Assembly: GCF_014191725.1 (NCBI RefSeq)
Contig: NZ_JACHWZ010000022.1
Location: 30,432-94,431, forward strand
DNA: 64,000 nt
From: Microbulbifer rhizosphaerae
GTDB taxonomy: Bacteria > Pseudomonadota > Gammaproteobacteria > Pseudomonadales > Cellvibrionaceae
Reading direction: 5' to 3'
The translations under genes and the position numbers were made by a program. Shown piece by piece: positions 1 through 9,609 of this stretch. Every line of letters starts with the position of its first letter. Position 1 is the first letter of the stretch. The notes below the pieces were generated by a model. The model worked only from the letters and a program-made list of their open reading frames with translations, made no database searches and was not told the origin of the DNA.

Positions 1-337
1 TAATCACCACCTGCCAGCCCCAGAAGGTAAACGGGATCAGCCAGCCGCCCCACAGGCGGGTCTGGCAGGTGCGTTGCACCACGTAATAGGAAGTCGCGAA
101 CAGCACACTGCCGCCGAAGGCGAAGATCACCCCGTTGGTGTGCAGCGGCCGCAGGCGGCCGAAGTGGGTGAAGGGTTGCCACAGATCGTTCAGATGGGGC
201 CAGGCCAGTTGGGCCGCAATCAGGTCGCCTACAGCCATACCAACGATACCCCAGACCACCGCCATGATGGTGAACTGGCGTACCACTGTGTAGTCATAGT
301 CCGGCGCATCGCCGGCCTTTGCCACGGTTGTCGTCAT
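1..337 (-). CDS. ccoN: cbb3-type cytochrome c oxidase subunit I, N-terminal part
   Basis: This is the catalytic haem-copper subunit of the high-affinity cbb3 terminal oxidase in the inner membrane, which passes electrons from c-type cytochromes to oxygen. Only the first 112 residues are in the window and the gene continues past the left edge. The protein starts [16 protein letters not shown] and then shows [20 protein letters not shown] and the family hallmark [19 protein letters not shown]. The latter holds a conserved histidine region of CcoN. The ATG at 337 follows a GGAAGTAACAC stretch that may act as ribosome binding site. ccoNOQP normally follow downstream, outside the window. It is transcribed away from argG, which lies upstream on the same strand. 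Confidence 0.93.
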   Translation of the reverse strand, partial: MTTTVAKAGDAPDYDYTVVRQFTIMAVVWGIVGMAVGDLIAAQLAWPHLNDLWQPFTHFGRLRPLHTNGVIFAFGGSVLFATSYYVVQRTCQTRLWGGWLIPFTFWGWQVVI

Positions 338-701
338 TGTGTTACTTCCGTTACTTTTTAAAATTCGTGCTCTCGCGGGAACGGTCGCTGGCGGAGCGGG
401 CATCGATCGCGGCCACGGACAGATTTTTGCCCCCAGCTCCAGGTATTCACGGCACCTTCAGCCCCGCAGAATCTGTAATTCCGTTGGGCGGCATTCCGTT
501 GGGCGGCATCCCGTTGGGCGGCATCCCGCCATCCGTGGCGACGCAGGCCCCTATCGGGCGGGAACAGAGCCTACAGTGTAGGAACCCGCCTGCCGGCCAC
601 CGGATAATCCGGAGCAGCGAAGCCGCCCGAAGGGCCGGGATCTGCCCGGTGAATCTTTGCCGGCAGGGATTTAAACGCACCCGTTGCCGGCGGGAACTGA
701 T
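338..701. other. 364-bp intergenic region between argG and ccoN
   Basis: No convincing gene is visible. The stretch holds three tandem 15-bp repeats (481-525) and, at its argG end, an FNR/Anr-like palindrome. The sequence ATCGATCGCGGCCACGG near 404-420 resembles part of the palindromic repeats found elsewhere in the window, for example at 30454-30470. The leader of ccoN is therefore unusually long if transcription starts near the FNR-like site. Confidence 0.5.
481..525. repeat. Three tandem copies of a 15-bp unit
   Basis: The unit CCGTTGGGCGGCATC occurs three times back to back. The first copy ends in T instead of C, and a degenerate start of a fourth copy (CCGCC) follows. The unit is a multiple of three, but no convincing gene reads through it. 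Confidence 0.85.
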
Positions 702-1922
<1,221 letters not shown>

Positions 1923-2210
1923 TGCTGTCCTCTGCTGGGAAATAAGCCACCACACAGAGCGCTACCACGCCCCGGAGAGTGTCGGTCTGGGAGGGGTTAT
2001 TGTTGGAAGTGTACCCAGGACAGGCGGTTGGCCCGCCTTTTTCGGGGCGCGATTGTAGCGCCTCAACTCGCGGACGACTAGCGCCAGCAGGCTATCGGCT
2101 CACCATTGTACACTTTTTGACCAGACAATTCATCGCAATTTGCCCGCGCTTCGGGTAGCATTCGCGGCGCTGATCGCATCCACTAACCACCGGCCATTTG
2201 ACCACAGCCT

Positions 2211-3254
2211 ATGATGGAGCAACCCACCCTCCGCGTCACTTTACGCACTCCGGACGACTGGCATATCCACCTGCGCGACGGCGCCGCTCTTCCGCGCACC
2301 GTGGGCGACGCAGCCAGGCAGTTCCGCCGCGCCATCGTGATGCCCAACCTGGTGCCGCCGGTAGTGGATGCGGAAGACGCCCTCTCCTATCAGCTGCGCA
2401 TCCACGGACAGATTCCCGAGGGCAACCCCTTCGAGCCGCTGATGGTCATCTACCTGACCGACCGGACCAGTGCGGAAATCGTCCGCCAGGCCCATCAAGC
2501 CGGCGTGGTCGCCGCCAAGCTCTACCCCGCCGGCGCCACTACCAACTCCGATTCCGGCGTCACCGATATCGCCAACATCTACCCGGCGCTGGAGGCCATG
2601 CAGGCCTGCGGCATGAAACTGCTGCTGCACGGGGAAGTCACCACTGCGGATATCGACATCTTCGACCGCGAGCGGGTGTTTATCGAAAAGATCCTGTCCC
2701 GGGTGGTGGACGACTTTCCACAGCTGAAAATCGTGCTGGAACATATCACCACCGCCCAGGCGGCGGAATTTGTCGGCCAGGCCCGCGACGGCGTGGGCGC
2801 CACCATCACCGCCCATCACTTGCTGTACAACCGCAACCACATGTTAGTAGGCGGCGTCCGGCCCCACTACTACTGCCTGCCGATCCTCAAGCGCAGCTAT
2901 CACCAGTCCGCGCTGATCGAAGCGGCCACCAGCGGCAGCCCGAAATTCTTCCTGGGCACCGACTCCGCGCCCCACGCCCAACACAAGAAAGAGACCGCCT
3001 GCGGCTGCGCCGGCTGCTATACCGCCTTCAGCGCCATCGAGCTCTACGCCGAGGTTTTCGACCGCGTGGGCAAGCTGGACAAACTGGAGGGCTTCGCCAG
3101 CGAGTTCGGCCCGGATTTCTACGGCCTGCCGCGCAACACGGATACCATCACCCTGGAGAAGCGGCCCTGGGCCCTGCCGGACAGCCTGGCCATGGGCGAG
3201 GAACAATTGATTCCTCTGGCCGCCGGGGAGGTATTGAGCTGGCGGTTGGTATGA
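2211..3254 (+). CDS. pyrC: Dihydroorotase (class II)
   Basis: PyrC is the zinc enzyme that interconverts carbamoyl aspartate and dihydroorotate in pyrimidine synthesis. The 347-residue protein shows the metal-binding HIH in [12 protein letters not shown] (H18, H20). The carboxylated-lysine region is [17 protein letters not shown], and further metal ligands lie in LLHGEV and [38 protein letters not shown] is a typical PyrC signature. Length fits the E. coli type (348). Two adjacent ATG codons (2211 and 2214) are possible starts and neither has a strong Shine-Dalgarno sequence. It probably forms a unit with rnt downstream, 75 bp away. Confidence 0.96.
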   Translation: MMEQPTLRVTLRTPDDWHIHLRDGAALPRTVGDAARQFRRAIVMPNLVPPVVDAEDALSYQLRIHGQIPEGNPFEPLMVIYLTDRTSAEIVRQAHQAGVVAAKLYPAGATTNSDSGVTDIANIYPALEAMQACGMKLLLHGEVTTADIDIFDRERVFIEKILSRVVDDFPQLKIVLEHITTAQAAEFVGQARDGVGATITAHHLLYNRNHMLVGGVRPHYYCLPILKRSYHQSALIEAATSGSPKFFLGTDSAPHAQHKKETACGCAGCYTAFSAIELYAEVFDRVGKLDKLEGFASEFGPDFYGLPRNTDTITLEKRPWALPDSLAMGEEQLIPLAAGEVLSWRLV

Positions 3255-3329
3255 TCGGGACCGCTCCTTTGCCCATCCTACAAGTAAGCTTCAAAACCAA
3301 GTCAGATTTTTGATTTTTAAGGACCCCAA

Positions 3330-3989
3330 GTGACCCCCGCGGAAGAACCCACTGGACCCAAGAGCCTCCTGGCACAGCGATTTCGCGGCTTCCTGCCCGT
3401 AGTGGTGGACCTGGAGAGCGGGGGCTTCAACGCACGCACCGATGCCCTGCTGGAAATCTCCGCGGTGATCCTGGATATGGACGACAGCGGCGTGCTCAAA
3501 CCGGTGGAGACCCACAGCTTCCACCTGGACCCTTTCGAGGGCGCCAATATCGAGCAGTCGGCACTGGACTTTATCGGCGTGGACCTGGAATCCCCGGATC
3601 GCGACGCCCTGCCCGAGGAAATCGCCCTGCCGGAACTCTTCCGCAAGGTGCGCGCGGCGGTAAAGAAACACAGCTGCACCCGCGCCGTGGTGGTGGCCCA
3701 CAATGCCCATTTTGATTTGGGCTTTATCAACGCCGCCGTGGAGCGCTGCGGTATCAAACGCAACCCCTTCCACCCCTTTTCCTGCTTCGACACCGCCTCC
3801 CTCGCCGGCCTTGCCTACGGGCAGACAGTGCTGGCCAAGGCCTGTCAGGTGGCCGGTATCGAGTTCGACAACAGCAGCGCCCACTCCGCCGAATACGACG
3901 CGGAGAAGACCGCGGAACTGTTCTGCGGTATCGTAAATCGATGGCGGGAGCTGGGCGGATGGCCCCTGCAGGAATCGAGCGGCGAGTGA
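3330..3989 (+). CDS. rnt: Ribonuclease T
   Basis: RNase T is a 3'-5' exoribonuclease of the DEDD family that trims the 3' ends of tRNA, 5S and 23S rRNA. The 219-residue protein has ExoI motif [12 protein letters not shown] with D27 and E29. ExoII lies in [14 protein letters not shown], and ExoIII in [14 protein letters not shown] with the catalytic histidine and aspartate. The start is a GTG at 3330 preceded by AAGGA. The residue after the ExoI acid is S where most family members have T or A, a minor change. In gammaproteobacteria pyrC and rnt are often neighbours, which supports the call. Confidence 0.95.
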   Translation: MTPAEEPTGPKSLLAQRFRGFLPVVVDLESGGFNARTDALLEISAVILDMDDSGVLKPVETHSFHLDPFEGANIEQSALDFIGVDLESPDRDALPEEIALPELFRKVRAAVKKHSCTRAVVVAHNAHFDLGFINAAVERCGIKRNPFHPFSCFDTASLAGLAYGQTVLAKACQVAGIEFDNSSAHSAEYDAEKTAELFCGIVNRWRELGGWPLQESSGE

Positions 3990-4073
3990 CTTGTTCGACG
4001 GTCTCGTGCTGTGCGGCAGCACCGGCCGGGAATGGCCGCAAGCAACAACTGAAAGAATTCAGCGCGTAAAAAG

Positions 4074-4913
4074 ATGGCCAAGGGCAGCAGCGAACAGACC
4101 CGTTTCTGGCAATCCCGAGAGCTCGGCGGAGTGGAGTTGCTACACGCGCAATATCTTGAGCAGCGCTTCGCCCCCCATGTGCATGAAGGCTTTGTGTTCA
4201 CCGTGATCGAGCGGGGTGCCCAGCGCTTCCGTCACAAGGGAAGCGAACACCTGGCGCCGGTGGGCAGCATGGTGCTGATCAATCCCAACGAAGTGCACAC
4301 CGGCTCCAAAGCGCATGAGCAGGGATGGAGCTACCGTGGCTTCTACCCGGATGATGCCCAGGTTGTCGGAGTGTTGGAGGAGCTGCAATTGGGCCGGAGG
4401 GGGCTGCCTGCATTCTCCGCCAGCGTGCTGCATGACCCGCGGTTACACCGGCGCTTTGCCCAACTGCACCGCCTGCTCGACGGCGGCGCCAGCGCCTTGC
4501 AGCAACAGACCGCCTGGCGCGAGGCGATTCTCCTGTTGTTCCAGCGCCATGCCCATATTCCAGAGGCGCCATCGCCGGGGCGCGAACCGCAGGCGGTGGC
4601 GCTGGCCAGGGAACTGTTGAGCAGCCGCATGGCCGAGCCGCCGTCACTGGAGCAACTGGCGGCGGCGGTCAACCTGTCGCCGTTCCACTTCGCCCGGGTG
4701 TTTCGCCGCGCCACCGGCCTGCCGCCCCATGCCTGGCTCAGGCAGCGGCGCCTGGAGCGGGCGCGCGCCCTGCTGAAGGAAGGCTGCGCGCCGCTCGACG
4801 TGGCCCTGCAGCTTGGCTTCGCCGACCAGAGCCACCTGACCCGCCAATTCAAACAAGCCTACGGCGTCGGCCCCGGCGAATACCGCAGGGCCTGCGGCAC
4901 TCGCAGACGGTAG
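4074..4913 (+). CDS. AraC-family transcriptional regulator of the adjacent azlCD genes
   Basis: This is a 279-residue DNA-binding regulator. The N-terminal half (about 1-150) is a cupin-like effector domain: HVHEGFVFTVIERGAQRFRHKG and VLINPNEVHTG are typical of the AraC-binding fold. The C-terminal half (about 175-275) is the double helix-turn-helix with NLSPFHFARVFRRATGLPPHAWLRQRRLERAR and the second helix LGFADQSHLTRQFKQAYGVGPGEYR. azlC starts 87 bp downstream on the same strand. AraC-azlCD is a recurring arrangement, so it probably senses an amino acid and controls the exporter. The effector cannot be read from the sequence. Confidence 0.88.
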   Translation: MAKGSSEQTRFWQSRELGGVELLHAQYLEQRFAPHVHEGFVFTVIERGAQRFRHKGSEHLAPVGSMVLINPNEVHTGSKAHEQGWSYRGFYPDDAQVVGVLEELQLGRRGLPAFSASVLHDPRLHRRFAQLHRLLDGGASALQQQTAWREAILLLFQRHAHIPEAPSPGREPQAVALARELLSSRMAEPPSLEQLAAAVNLSPFHFARVFRRATGLPPHAWLRQRRLERARALLKEGCAPLDVALQLGFADQSHLTRQFKQAYGVGPGEYRRACGTRRR

Positions 4914-5000
4914 ATATCCCTTCCGCAAGCGATTGCGCAAGATCGTTCAAGACCTGGCGGAGCGGCAGCGGTAGGCTTCCGGGTCAGGAGGAGAACGTCC

Positions 5001-5711
5001 ATGACCCGCTTGCAGGAATTCACCCAGGGCGCCCGCGACATGCTGCCGATGCTGCTCGGCGCCATGCCCTTCGGCATCATCTTCGGCAGCCTGGCCGGCG
5101 CCGCCGGGATGAGTGCCTGGCAGACCCTCGGCATGTCGTTGCTGGTATTCGCCGGCTCGGCCCAGTTCATCGCCATCAGTCTGCTCAACGCCGGCACCGG
5201 CCTGATCGTGCTGCTGCTCACCACCTTCGTCGTCAACCTGCGCCACGCCCTCTACAGCGCCAGCCTGCAGCCCTTCGTGCGCCATCTGCCCAAGCGCTGG
5301 CGGGTGCCACTGGCCTTCTGGCTGACCGACGAGGCCTACGCGGTGGTACTGCATCGCTACACCGACGCCGATGTCTCACCGAACAAGCACTGGTATTTTT
5401 TCGGCGCGGCGCTGGCCATGTACCTGAACTGGCAACTGAGCACCCTGATCGGCGTGCTGTTCGGCCAGAGCGTGCCAAATCTAAGCGCGTGGGGGCTGGA
5501 CTTCGCCATGCTGGCGACTTTTATCGGCATCGTCGTGCCCACGCTGCGCAACAGCCCCCAGGTGGCGGCGGCCCTGGTGGCCGGCGCGGTCGCCCTGGCC
5601 TGTTATGGCCTGCCATACAAGCTCGGCCTGATGGCGGCGGCATTCAGCGGGATAGCAGTCGGCGTGCTGCTGGAGCGGCGCAAGGAGCAGATGGTGGAGG
5701 AACTGGCCTGA
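5001..5711 (+). CDS. azlC: AzlC-family branched-chain amino acid exporter, large subunit
   Basis: This inner-membrane protein is the large subunit of the two-part AzlCD (YgaZH-like) exporter family, known for branched-chain amino acids and methionine. The 236 residues hold about five to six hydrophobic segments. The family signature MLPMLLGAMPFGIIFGSLAG comes near the N terminus, followed by VFAGSAQFIAISLL and FVVNLRHALYSASLQP. The ATG at 5001 has a strong AGGAGGAG ribosome binding site. Its TGA stop overlaps the start of azlD (TGATG), which indicates translational coupling. The upstream AraC gene probably regulates it. Confidence 0.92.
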   Translation: MTRLQEFTQGARDMLPMLLGAMPFGIIFGSLAGAAGMSAWQTLGMSLLVFAGSAQFIAISLLNAGTGLIVLLLTTFVVNLRHALYSASLQPFVRHLPKRWRVPLAFWLTDEAYAVVLHRYTDADVSPNKHWYFFGAALAMYLNWQLSTLIGVLFGQSVPNLSAWGLDFAMLATFIGIVVPTLRNSPQVAAALVAGAVALACYGLPYKLGLMAAAFSGIAVGVLLERRKEQMVEELA

Positions 5712-6040
5712 TGGACAACTGGCTATTGATTCTCGGCATGCTGGCGATCACCTTTTCAATCCGCTACAGCCTGTTCGCCTTTCCCGACCTGCGCTTCCCG
5801 CCACTGGTGCGCCAGGGCCTGCACTACGTGCCGACCGCGGTGCTCACCGCCATCGTGGTGCCGGGCATGCTGCTGCCGGACGGCGAGCACTGGGCTCTAG
5901 GCCCGGACAACGCCTACCTGCTGGCCGGGCTGGCGACCATCGCCATCGCCGCCCTCAGCCGGCACCTGCTGGCGACCATCGGCGGCGGGCTGCTGGTGTT
6001 CTTCCTGCTGCGCTGGGCATTGGGCCAGTTGCCGCTCTGA
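5711..6040 (+). CDS. azlD: AzlD-family exporter small subunit
   Basis: This 109-residue membrane protein is the small partner of AzlC. It has four hydrophobic stretches: LLILGMLAITFSI, VLTAIVVPGMLL, YLLAGLATIAIAAL and TIGGGLLVFFLLRW. The family pattern RYSLFA...FPPLVRQGLHYVPTAVLTAIV is clear. Length fits the usual 100-115 residues. The start codon overlaps the azlC stop, so the two subunits should be made in step. Confidence 0.92.
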   Translation: MDNWLLILGMLAITFSIRYSLFAFPDLRFPPLVRQGLHYVPTAVLTAIVVPGMLLPDGEHWALGPDNAYLLAGLATIAIAALSRHLLATIGGGLLVFFLLRWALGQLPL

Positions 6041-6141
6041 AGGCGGTTTTGCCGACCAGGTATCGCGATAGGTGCCAGCCCCTCGACACCTCCCCGACAC
6101 TGGCATAGGATTTCGCCTTTTCCCCGCACGGAGCCATTCCC

Positions 6142-9100
6142 ATGCCGTTACCGACCGTCACCCGCGGTGCCATACTCGCCGCCTGTGGCGCCGGCGCCTT
6201 TCAACGCGGCCAGCAGTACGCCGAAGACCAGCGGGTAACGGACATCAGAGTCGATGGGGAAGCCGGCGTCATCTACAGCGCGGTATCCGGTGGCGACATT
6301 TACGAGCAGGAAATTCACCTGGCGCCGGGCCAGCGGCAGGCGCGAATCAGCGGTTACTGCGACTGCCCGGTAGGTTTCAACTGCAAGCATGTGACCGCCG
6401 TACTGCTCACCGTCATGCGGCAGATGGAAAGCGGCAATGTTTCCAGCGGCAATTTCGCCCTGTCGAACTGGCAGCGGCGCCTCCACGCCATCGGCCGCGC
6501 CTCCACCCCACTGCCGGAGCGCCGCGACCGGAGGGTGATCTACCTGTTCGACCGCTCCGCCGACGGCGGATTTCAGGTGAGCATGCGCCGGGTCAGGCGC
6601 AGGAAGGATGGCAACTGGGGCAAGATAGAATCCATTCCCGGCAACCCCTGGACCTACGAGGGCAACGAACACCTATCCCCCCACGACGACACCATCGTGG
6701 AACTGCTCACGAATTGCGGCAATGCGGACTGGGATTTCGCCCCCAAAGGCCGCCTTGGCACCCTGGCGCTGGCGGAAATACTGGCCACGGGCCGCGCTTT
6801 CCTCGCCTCCAGCGATCTCCCTGTCACCGCCGGCGGCGAGCGCCGCCTGGCCTTCACCTGGGACGACAACGGCAGTGTGGAACAGACACAGCTGCGGGTG
6901 ATGCTCGAGGACTGCGCCGGCGAATGTCTGGCCGCCGCCACCGAGCCGCCCCACTACCTGGAGCCCGCAACCGGCCTCTGCGGCGTCATCGACACGCCGC
7001 TCACCGGCGAGCAGATACTGTTGCTGATGCAAATGCCTCCGGTGCCGGAGCACTCGCGGCTGGAAATGGCACAGCTGCTGGCGGAGAAGCTGCCCGCCAA
7101 CAGCCTGCCACTGCCAGTGGAGCAGCCCGCCAGCGTCGCCGGCGAGCCGGTGCCGCTTTTGCGGCTGGCACGCCGGGAGCCCCAGGGCTACCTCTACGCC
7201 AGCCTGCATTTCCTCTACGGGAAATACCAGGTTCCGGCCTTCCCCTCCCGCCCCACACAGATTGTGGAAACAGAGAACCAACGGCTGCTACTGGCGCGCG
7301 ACGAGGATTTCGAGAGCGACGCCGCGGACGAACTGGAAGGGCTCGGCTTCACCGGCTACCGCCTGTCCGCCGGGGACCCTGGCGATATCGGCTTTCTGCT
7401 GCCCGACGACGAGATACTCCCCTCGCCGCTGCGCTGGCAGGAATTCCTCGAGCGGGACGCGGATGCCCTGCGCGCACAGGGTTGGCGGGTGGAAACGGAC
7501 CCGAGCTTCCAGCTCAATATCACCCGCGCCGAAAGCCTGTCGGGCGAGTTGGGAGAAGACAGCCTCGGCATCCAGGTCAATTTCGGCGATGAGCAGCTCG
7601 CCCTGTTGCCGCTGCTGGTGCGCGCCCTCGAATACGGGGACCAACTGCCCGAGGGCGGGCTGATGGTGGAACTGGAACCGGACCAGTGGCTGAACATCCC
7701 CAGCGACTGGCTGCGCCCGGTGCTCGATACCCTGATTGAATTGCACGAGGAGCCGGATCTCGATGCCGACGGCCGCCTCAAGCTGCACCGCCACAACCTG
7801 GCGCCACTCACACAGCTCAAGGACGCGCTGGGCGAGCGCGAACTCCAGTGGAGCGGCGGCGAGGAGCGCCGCGCCCTGGCGCGGCAACTGAAAAACCTCA
7901 AGGGGGTCGAAGCGGTCGCGCCGCCACAAGGGCTGAATGCCGACCTGCGCCACTACCAGCAGGAGGGCCTCAACTGGCTCGGCTTCCTGCACCGCTTCCG
8001 CTTCGGCGGCATACTCGCCGACGATATGGGCCTGGGCAAAACCCTGCAAACCCTGGCTTTTATTCTCCACTTGAAAGAGAGCGGCGAACTGCCCGAAGCG
8101 GCGCTGATCGTCGCCCCCACCAGCCTGCTGGGCAACTGGCTGCACGAAGCAGAGAAATTCACTCCGGGGCTCAGGGCAGTGGTCAGCCACGGCATCGACA
8201 GAAAACCGAAACTGCGCAAACTCGCCGACTGCGATCTGTTGATCACCAGCTACGCCCTGGCACAGCGGGACGCGGACATCCTCGCGCCCCACCCCTTCAG
8301 CCTGCTGGTGCTGGACGAGGCCCAGGCGATCAAGAACCCGCGCGCCAAGGTCTCCCAGGCGCTGCGCAATTACAGCGCCGAGCAGCGCCTGTGCCTCACC
8401 GGCACGCCGCTGGAAAATCACCTGGGGGAATTCTGGGCCCAGTTCGATTTCCTGATGCCGGGGCTGCTCGGCAATGACAAATCCTTCAATCGTCTCTATC
8501 GCAACCCTATCGAAAAGCACGGCGAGGAGACCCGCCAGCGCCAGCTGCGCAACCGCACCGCGCCCTTTATGCTGCGGCGCACCAAGGGACAGGTGGCCGG
8601 CGAGCTGCCACCGAAAACCGAGATCGTGCAGACGGTGACCCTGGGCGGCGGCCAGCAGAAACTCTACCAGGCCGTACGCGCCAGCATGGAGAAAGAGGTG
8701 CGCAAGCTGCTGCAGAACAAGGGCCTGGCCAAGAGCCATATCCAAGTGCTGGATGCCCTGCTCAAGCTTCGCCAGATCTGCTGCGATCCCGCGCTGGTGA
8801 AAATTCCCAGCGCGGCGAAGGTAAAGCAGTCTGCCAAGCTGGAGGCACTGCTGGAAATGCTCGAGGAGATGCTCGCCGAGGGGCGCAAAATACTGCTGTT
8901 TTCCCAGTTCACCAGCATGCTGTCGATTATCGAGCGCGAACTGAACAAGCGCGGCATCGCCCACAGCAAACTTACCGGGCGCACCCGCAAGCGGGACGAA
9001 GCGATCGATCGATTCCAGTCCGGCGAGGTGCCGTTGTTTCTGATCAGCCTCAAGGCCGGCGGCTTCGGCCTCAACCTCACCGCGGCGGACACGGTGATCC

Positions 9101-9333
9101 ACTACGACCCCTGGTGGAACCCGGCGGCGGAAAACCAGGCCACCGACCGCGCCCACCGCATCGGCCAGCAGAAAGCGGTCTTCGTCTACAAGCTGATCGC
9201 CGAAGGCACCATCGAGGAGCGTATCCAGCAACTGCAACAGCGCAAGCAGTCCCTCGCCGACGCTCTACTCAGCGGCGAAGGCGCCGCGCTCTCGCGGTTG
9301 AGCGGAGAGGAAATTCTGGAGCTGTTCCGTTAG
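6142..9333 (+). CDS. SWIM zinc finger SNF2-family DNA-dependent ATPase
   Basis: This 1063-residue cytoplasmic protein is a bacterial SNF2 (RapA/HepA-like superfamily 2) helicase. An N-terminal SWIM zinc finger has C73, C75, C81 and H83 in CDCPVGFNCKHV. The middle 500 residues are poorly conserved. The ATPase core follows: DDMGLGKTLQTL is Walker A, LLVLDEAQAIKN is the DEAQ box, CLTGTPLENHL is motif III. The second RecA lobe holds LLFSQFTSML, FLISLKAGGFGLNLT and the arginine-finger motif DRAHRIGQQK. Such proteins remodel protein-DNA complexes; the exact role of this subgroup is not established. The ATG follows CGGAGCC. A small repeat-bounded element begins at the stop codon. Confidence 0.93.
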   Translation: MPLPTVTRGAILAACGAGAFQRGQQYAEDQRVTDIRVDGEAGVIYSAVSGGDIYEQEIHLAPGQRQARISGYCDCPVGFNCKHVTAVLLTVMRQMESGNVSSGNFALSNWQRRLHAIGRASTPLPERRDRRVIYLFDRSADGGFQVSMRRVRRRKDGNWGKIESIPGNPWTYEGNEHLSPHDDTIVELLTNCGNADWDFAPKGRLGTLALAEILATGRAFLASSDLPVTAGGERRLAFTWDDNGSVEQTQLRVMLEDCAGECLAAATEPPHYLEPATGLCGVIDTPLTGEQILLLMQMPPVPEHSRLEMAQLLAEKLPANSLPLPVEQPASVAGEPVPLLRLARREPQGYLYASLHFLYGKYQVPAFPSRPTQIVETENQRLLLARDEDFESDAADELEGLGFTGYRLSAGDPGDIGFLLPDDEILPSPLRWQEFLERDADALRAQGWRVETDPSFQLNITRAESLSGELGEDSLGIQVNFGDEQLALLPLLVRALEYGDQLPEGGLMVELEPDQWLNIPSDWLRPVLDTLIELHEEPDLDADGRLKLHRHNLAPLTQLKDALGERELQWSGGEERRALARQLKNLKGVEAVAPPQGLNADLRHYQQEGLNWLGFLHRFRFGGILADDMGLGKTLQTLAFILHLKESGELPEAALIVAPTSLLGNWLHEAEKFTPGLRAVVSHGIDRKPKLRKLADCDLLITSYALAQRDADILAPHPFSLLVLDEAQAIKNPRAKVSQALRNYSAEQRLCLTGTPLENHLGEFWAQFDFLMPGLLGNDKSFNRLYRNPIEKHGEETRQRQLRNRTAPFMLRRTKGQVAGELPPKTEIVQTVTLGGGQQKLYQAVRASMEKEVRKLLQNKGLAKSHIQVLDALLKLRQICCDPALVKIPSAAKVKQSAKLEALLEMLEEMLAEGRKILLFSQFTSMLSIIERELNKRGIAHSKLTGRTRKRDEAIDRFQSGEVPLFLISLKAGGFGLNLTAADTVIHYDPWWNPAAENQATDRAHRIGQQKAVFVYKLIAEGTIEERIQQLQQRKQSLADALLSGEGAALSRLSGEEILELFR

Positions 9334-9410
9334 AGCCTGTTTAAAGTCTCCATATTTTTCAGGCCCAGAGCGGGGGTCGGCAAGCTCAGTGCAAGATATC
9401 AAACAGACTC
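9333..9410. mobile_element. MITE-like 78-bp element with terminal inverted repeats
   Basis: The ends are GAGCCTGTTT (9333-9342) and, on the other strand, GAGTCTGTTT (9401-9410), a 10-bp inverted repeat with one mismatch. The element is bounded on both sides by TTA (9330-9332 and 9411-9413), which looks like a 3-bp target duplication. It contains no gene. Removing it would leave CGT-TAG, the same helicase stop codon, so insertion did not change the protein. GAG ends with a three-base T-N-A duplication are reminiscent of some IS5-group elements; this assignment is inference. Confidence 0.5.
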
Positions 9411-9432
9411 TTAGAAAATAGACGGCGCCGAA

Positions 9433-9609
9433 TCAATTCTCCCGAAAGGAATACCAGCCGCTGACAGCCACCGGCACCGCCAGCGTCACCCAGGCGGCCA
9501 GATCCCCGCTGCCGTCCGAGAACAGCGCCGCCAGCAAACCGGCGGCACTGAGGATACCCAAGACGACGGGCGTGCCCCATACCTGAGAGCGGGTCAACTT
9601 TCTGCTCAC
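9433..9609 (-). CDS. Small membrane protein downstream of the PepSY gene
   Basis: This is a 58-residue protein starting at a GTG that overlaps the stop of the PepSY gene (GTGA). It reads VSRKLTRSQVWGTPVV and ends SGWYSFREN. Two hydrophobic stretches, VVLGILSAAGLLAALF and AAWVTLAVPVAVSGWYSF, predict two membrane helices joined by SDGSGDL. Small two-helix proteins of this type often follow PepSY proteins in iron-uptake operons, and the 4-bp overlap indicates co-translation. The molecular function is unknown. Confidence 0.8.
   Translation of the reverse strand: MSRKLTRSQVWGTPVVLGILSAAGLLAALFSDGSGDLAAWVTLAVPVAVSGWYSFREN

Noticed and set aside
481..525. CRISPR-like array
   Set aside because: The units are directly adjacent with no spacers and are only 15 bp.
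7288..9237. A 649-codon open frame on the minus strand opposite the SNF2 helicase
   Set aside because: It is antisense to a gene with clear helicase motifs, has an odd composition and shows no domain. Long antisense frames are common in GC-rich DNA; the same holds for those opposite secD (16992-18377), nuoG (45123-46892) and the Rhs gene.
9386..9580. Minus-strand frame starting MGHARRLGYPQCRR
   Set aside because: It overlaps, in another phase, the GTG frame at 9433-9609, which has membrane helices and is coupled to the PepSY gene.
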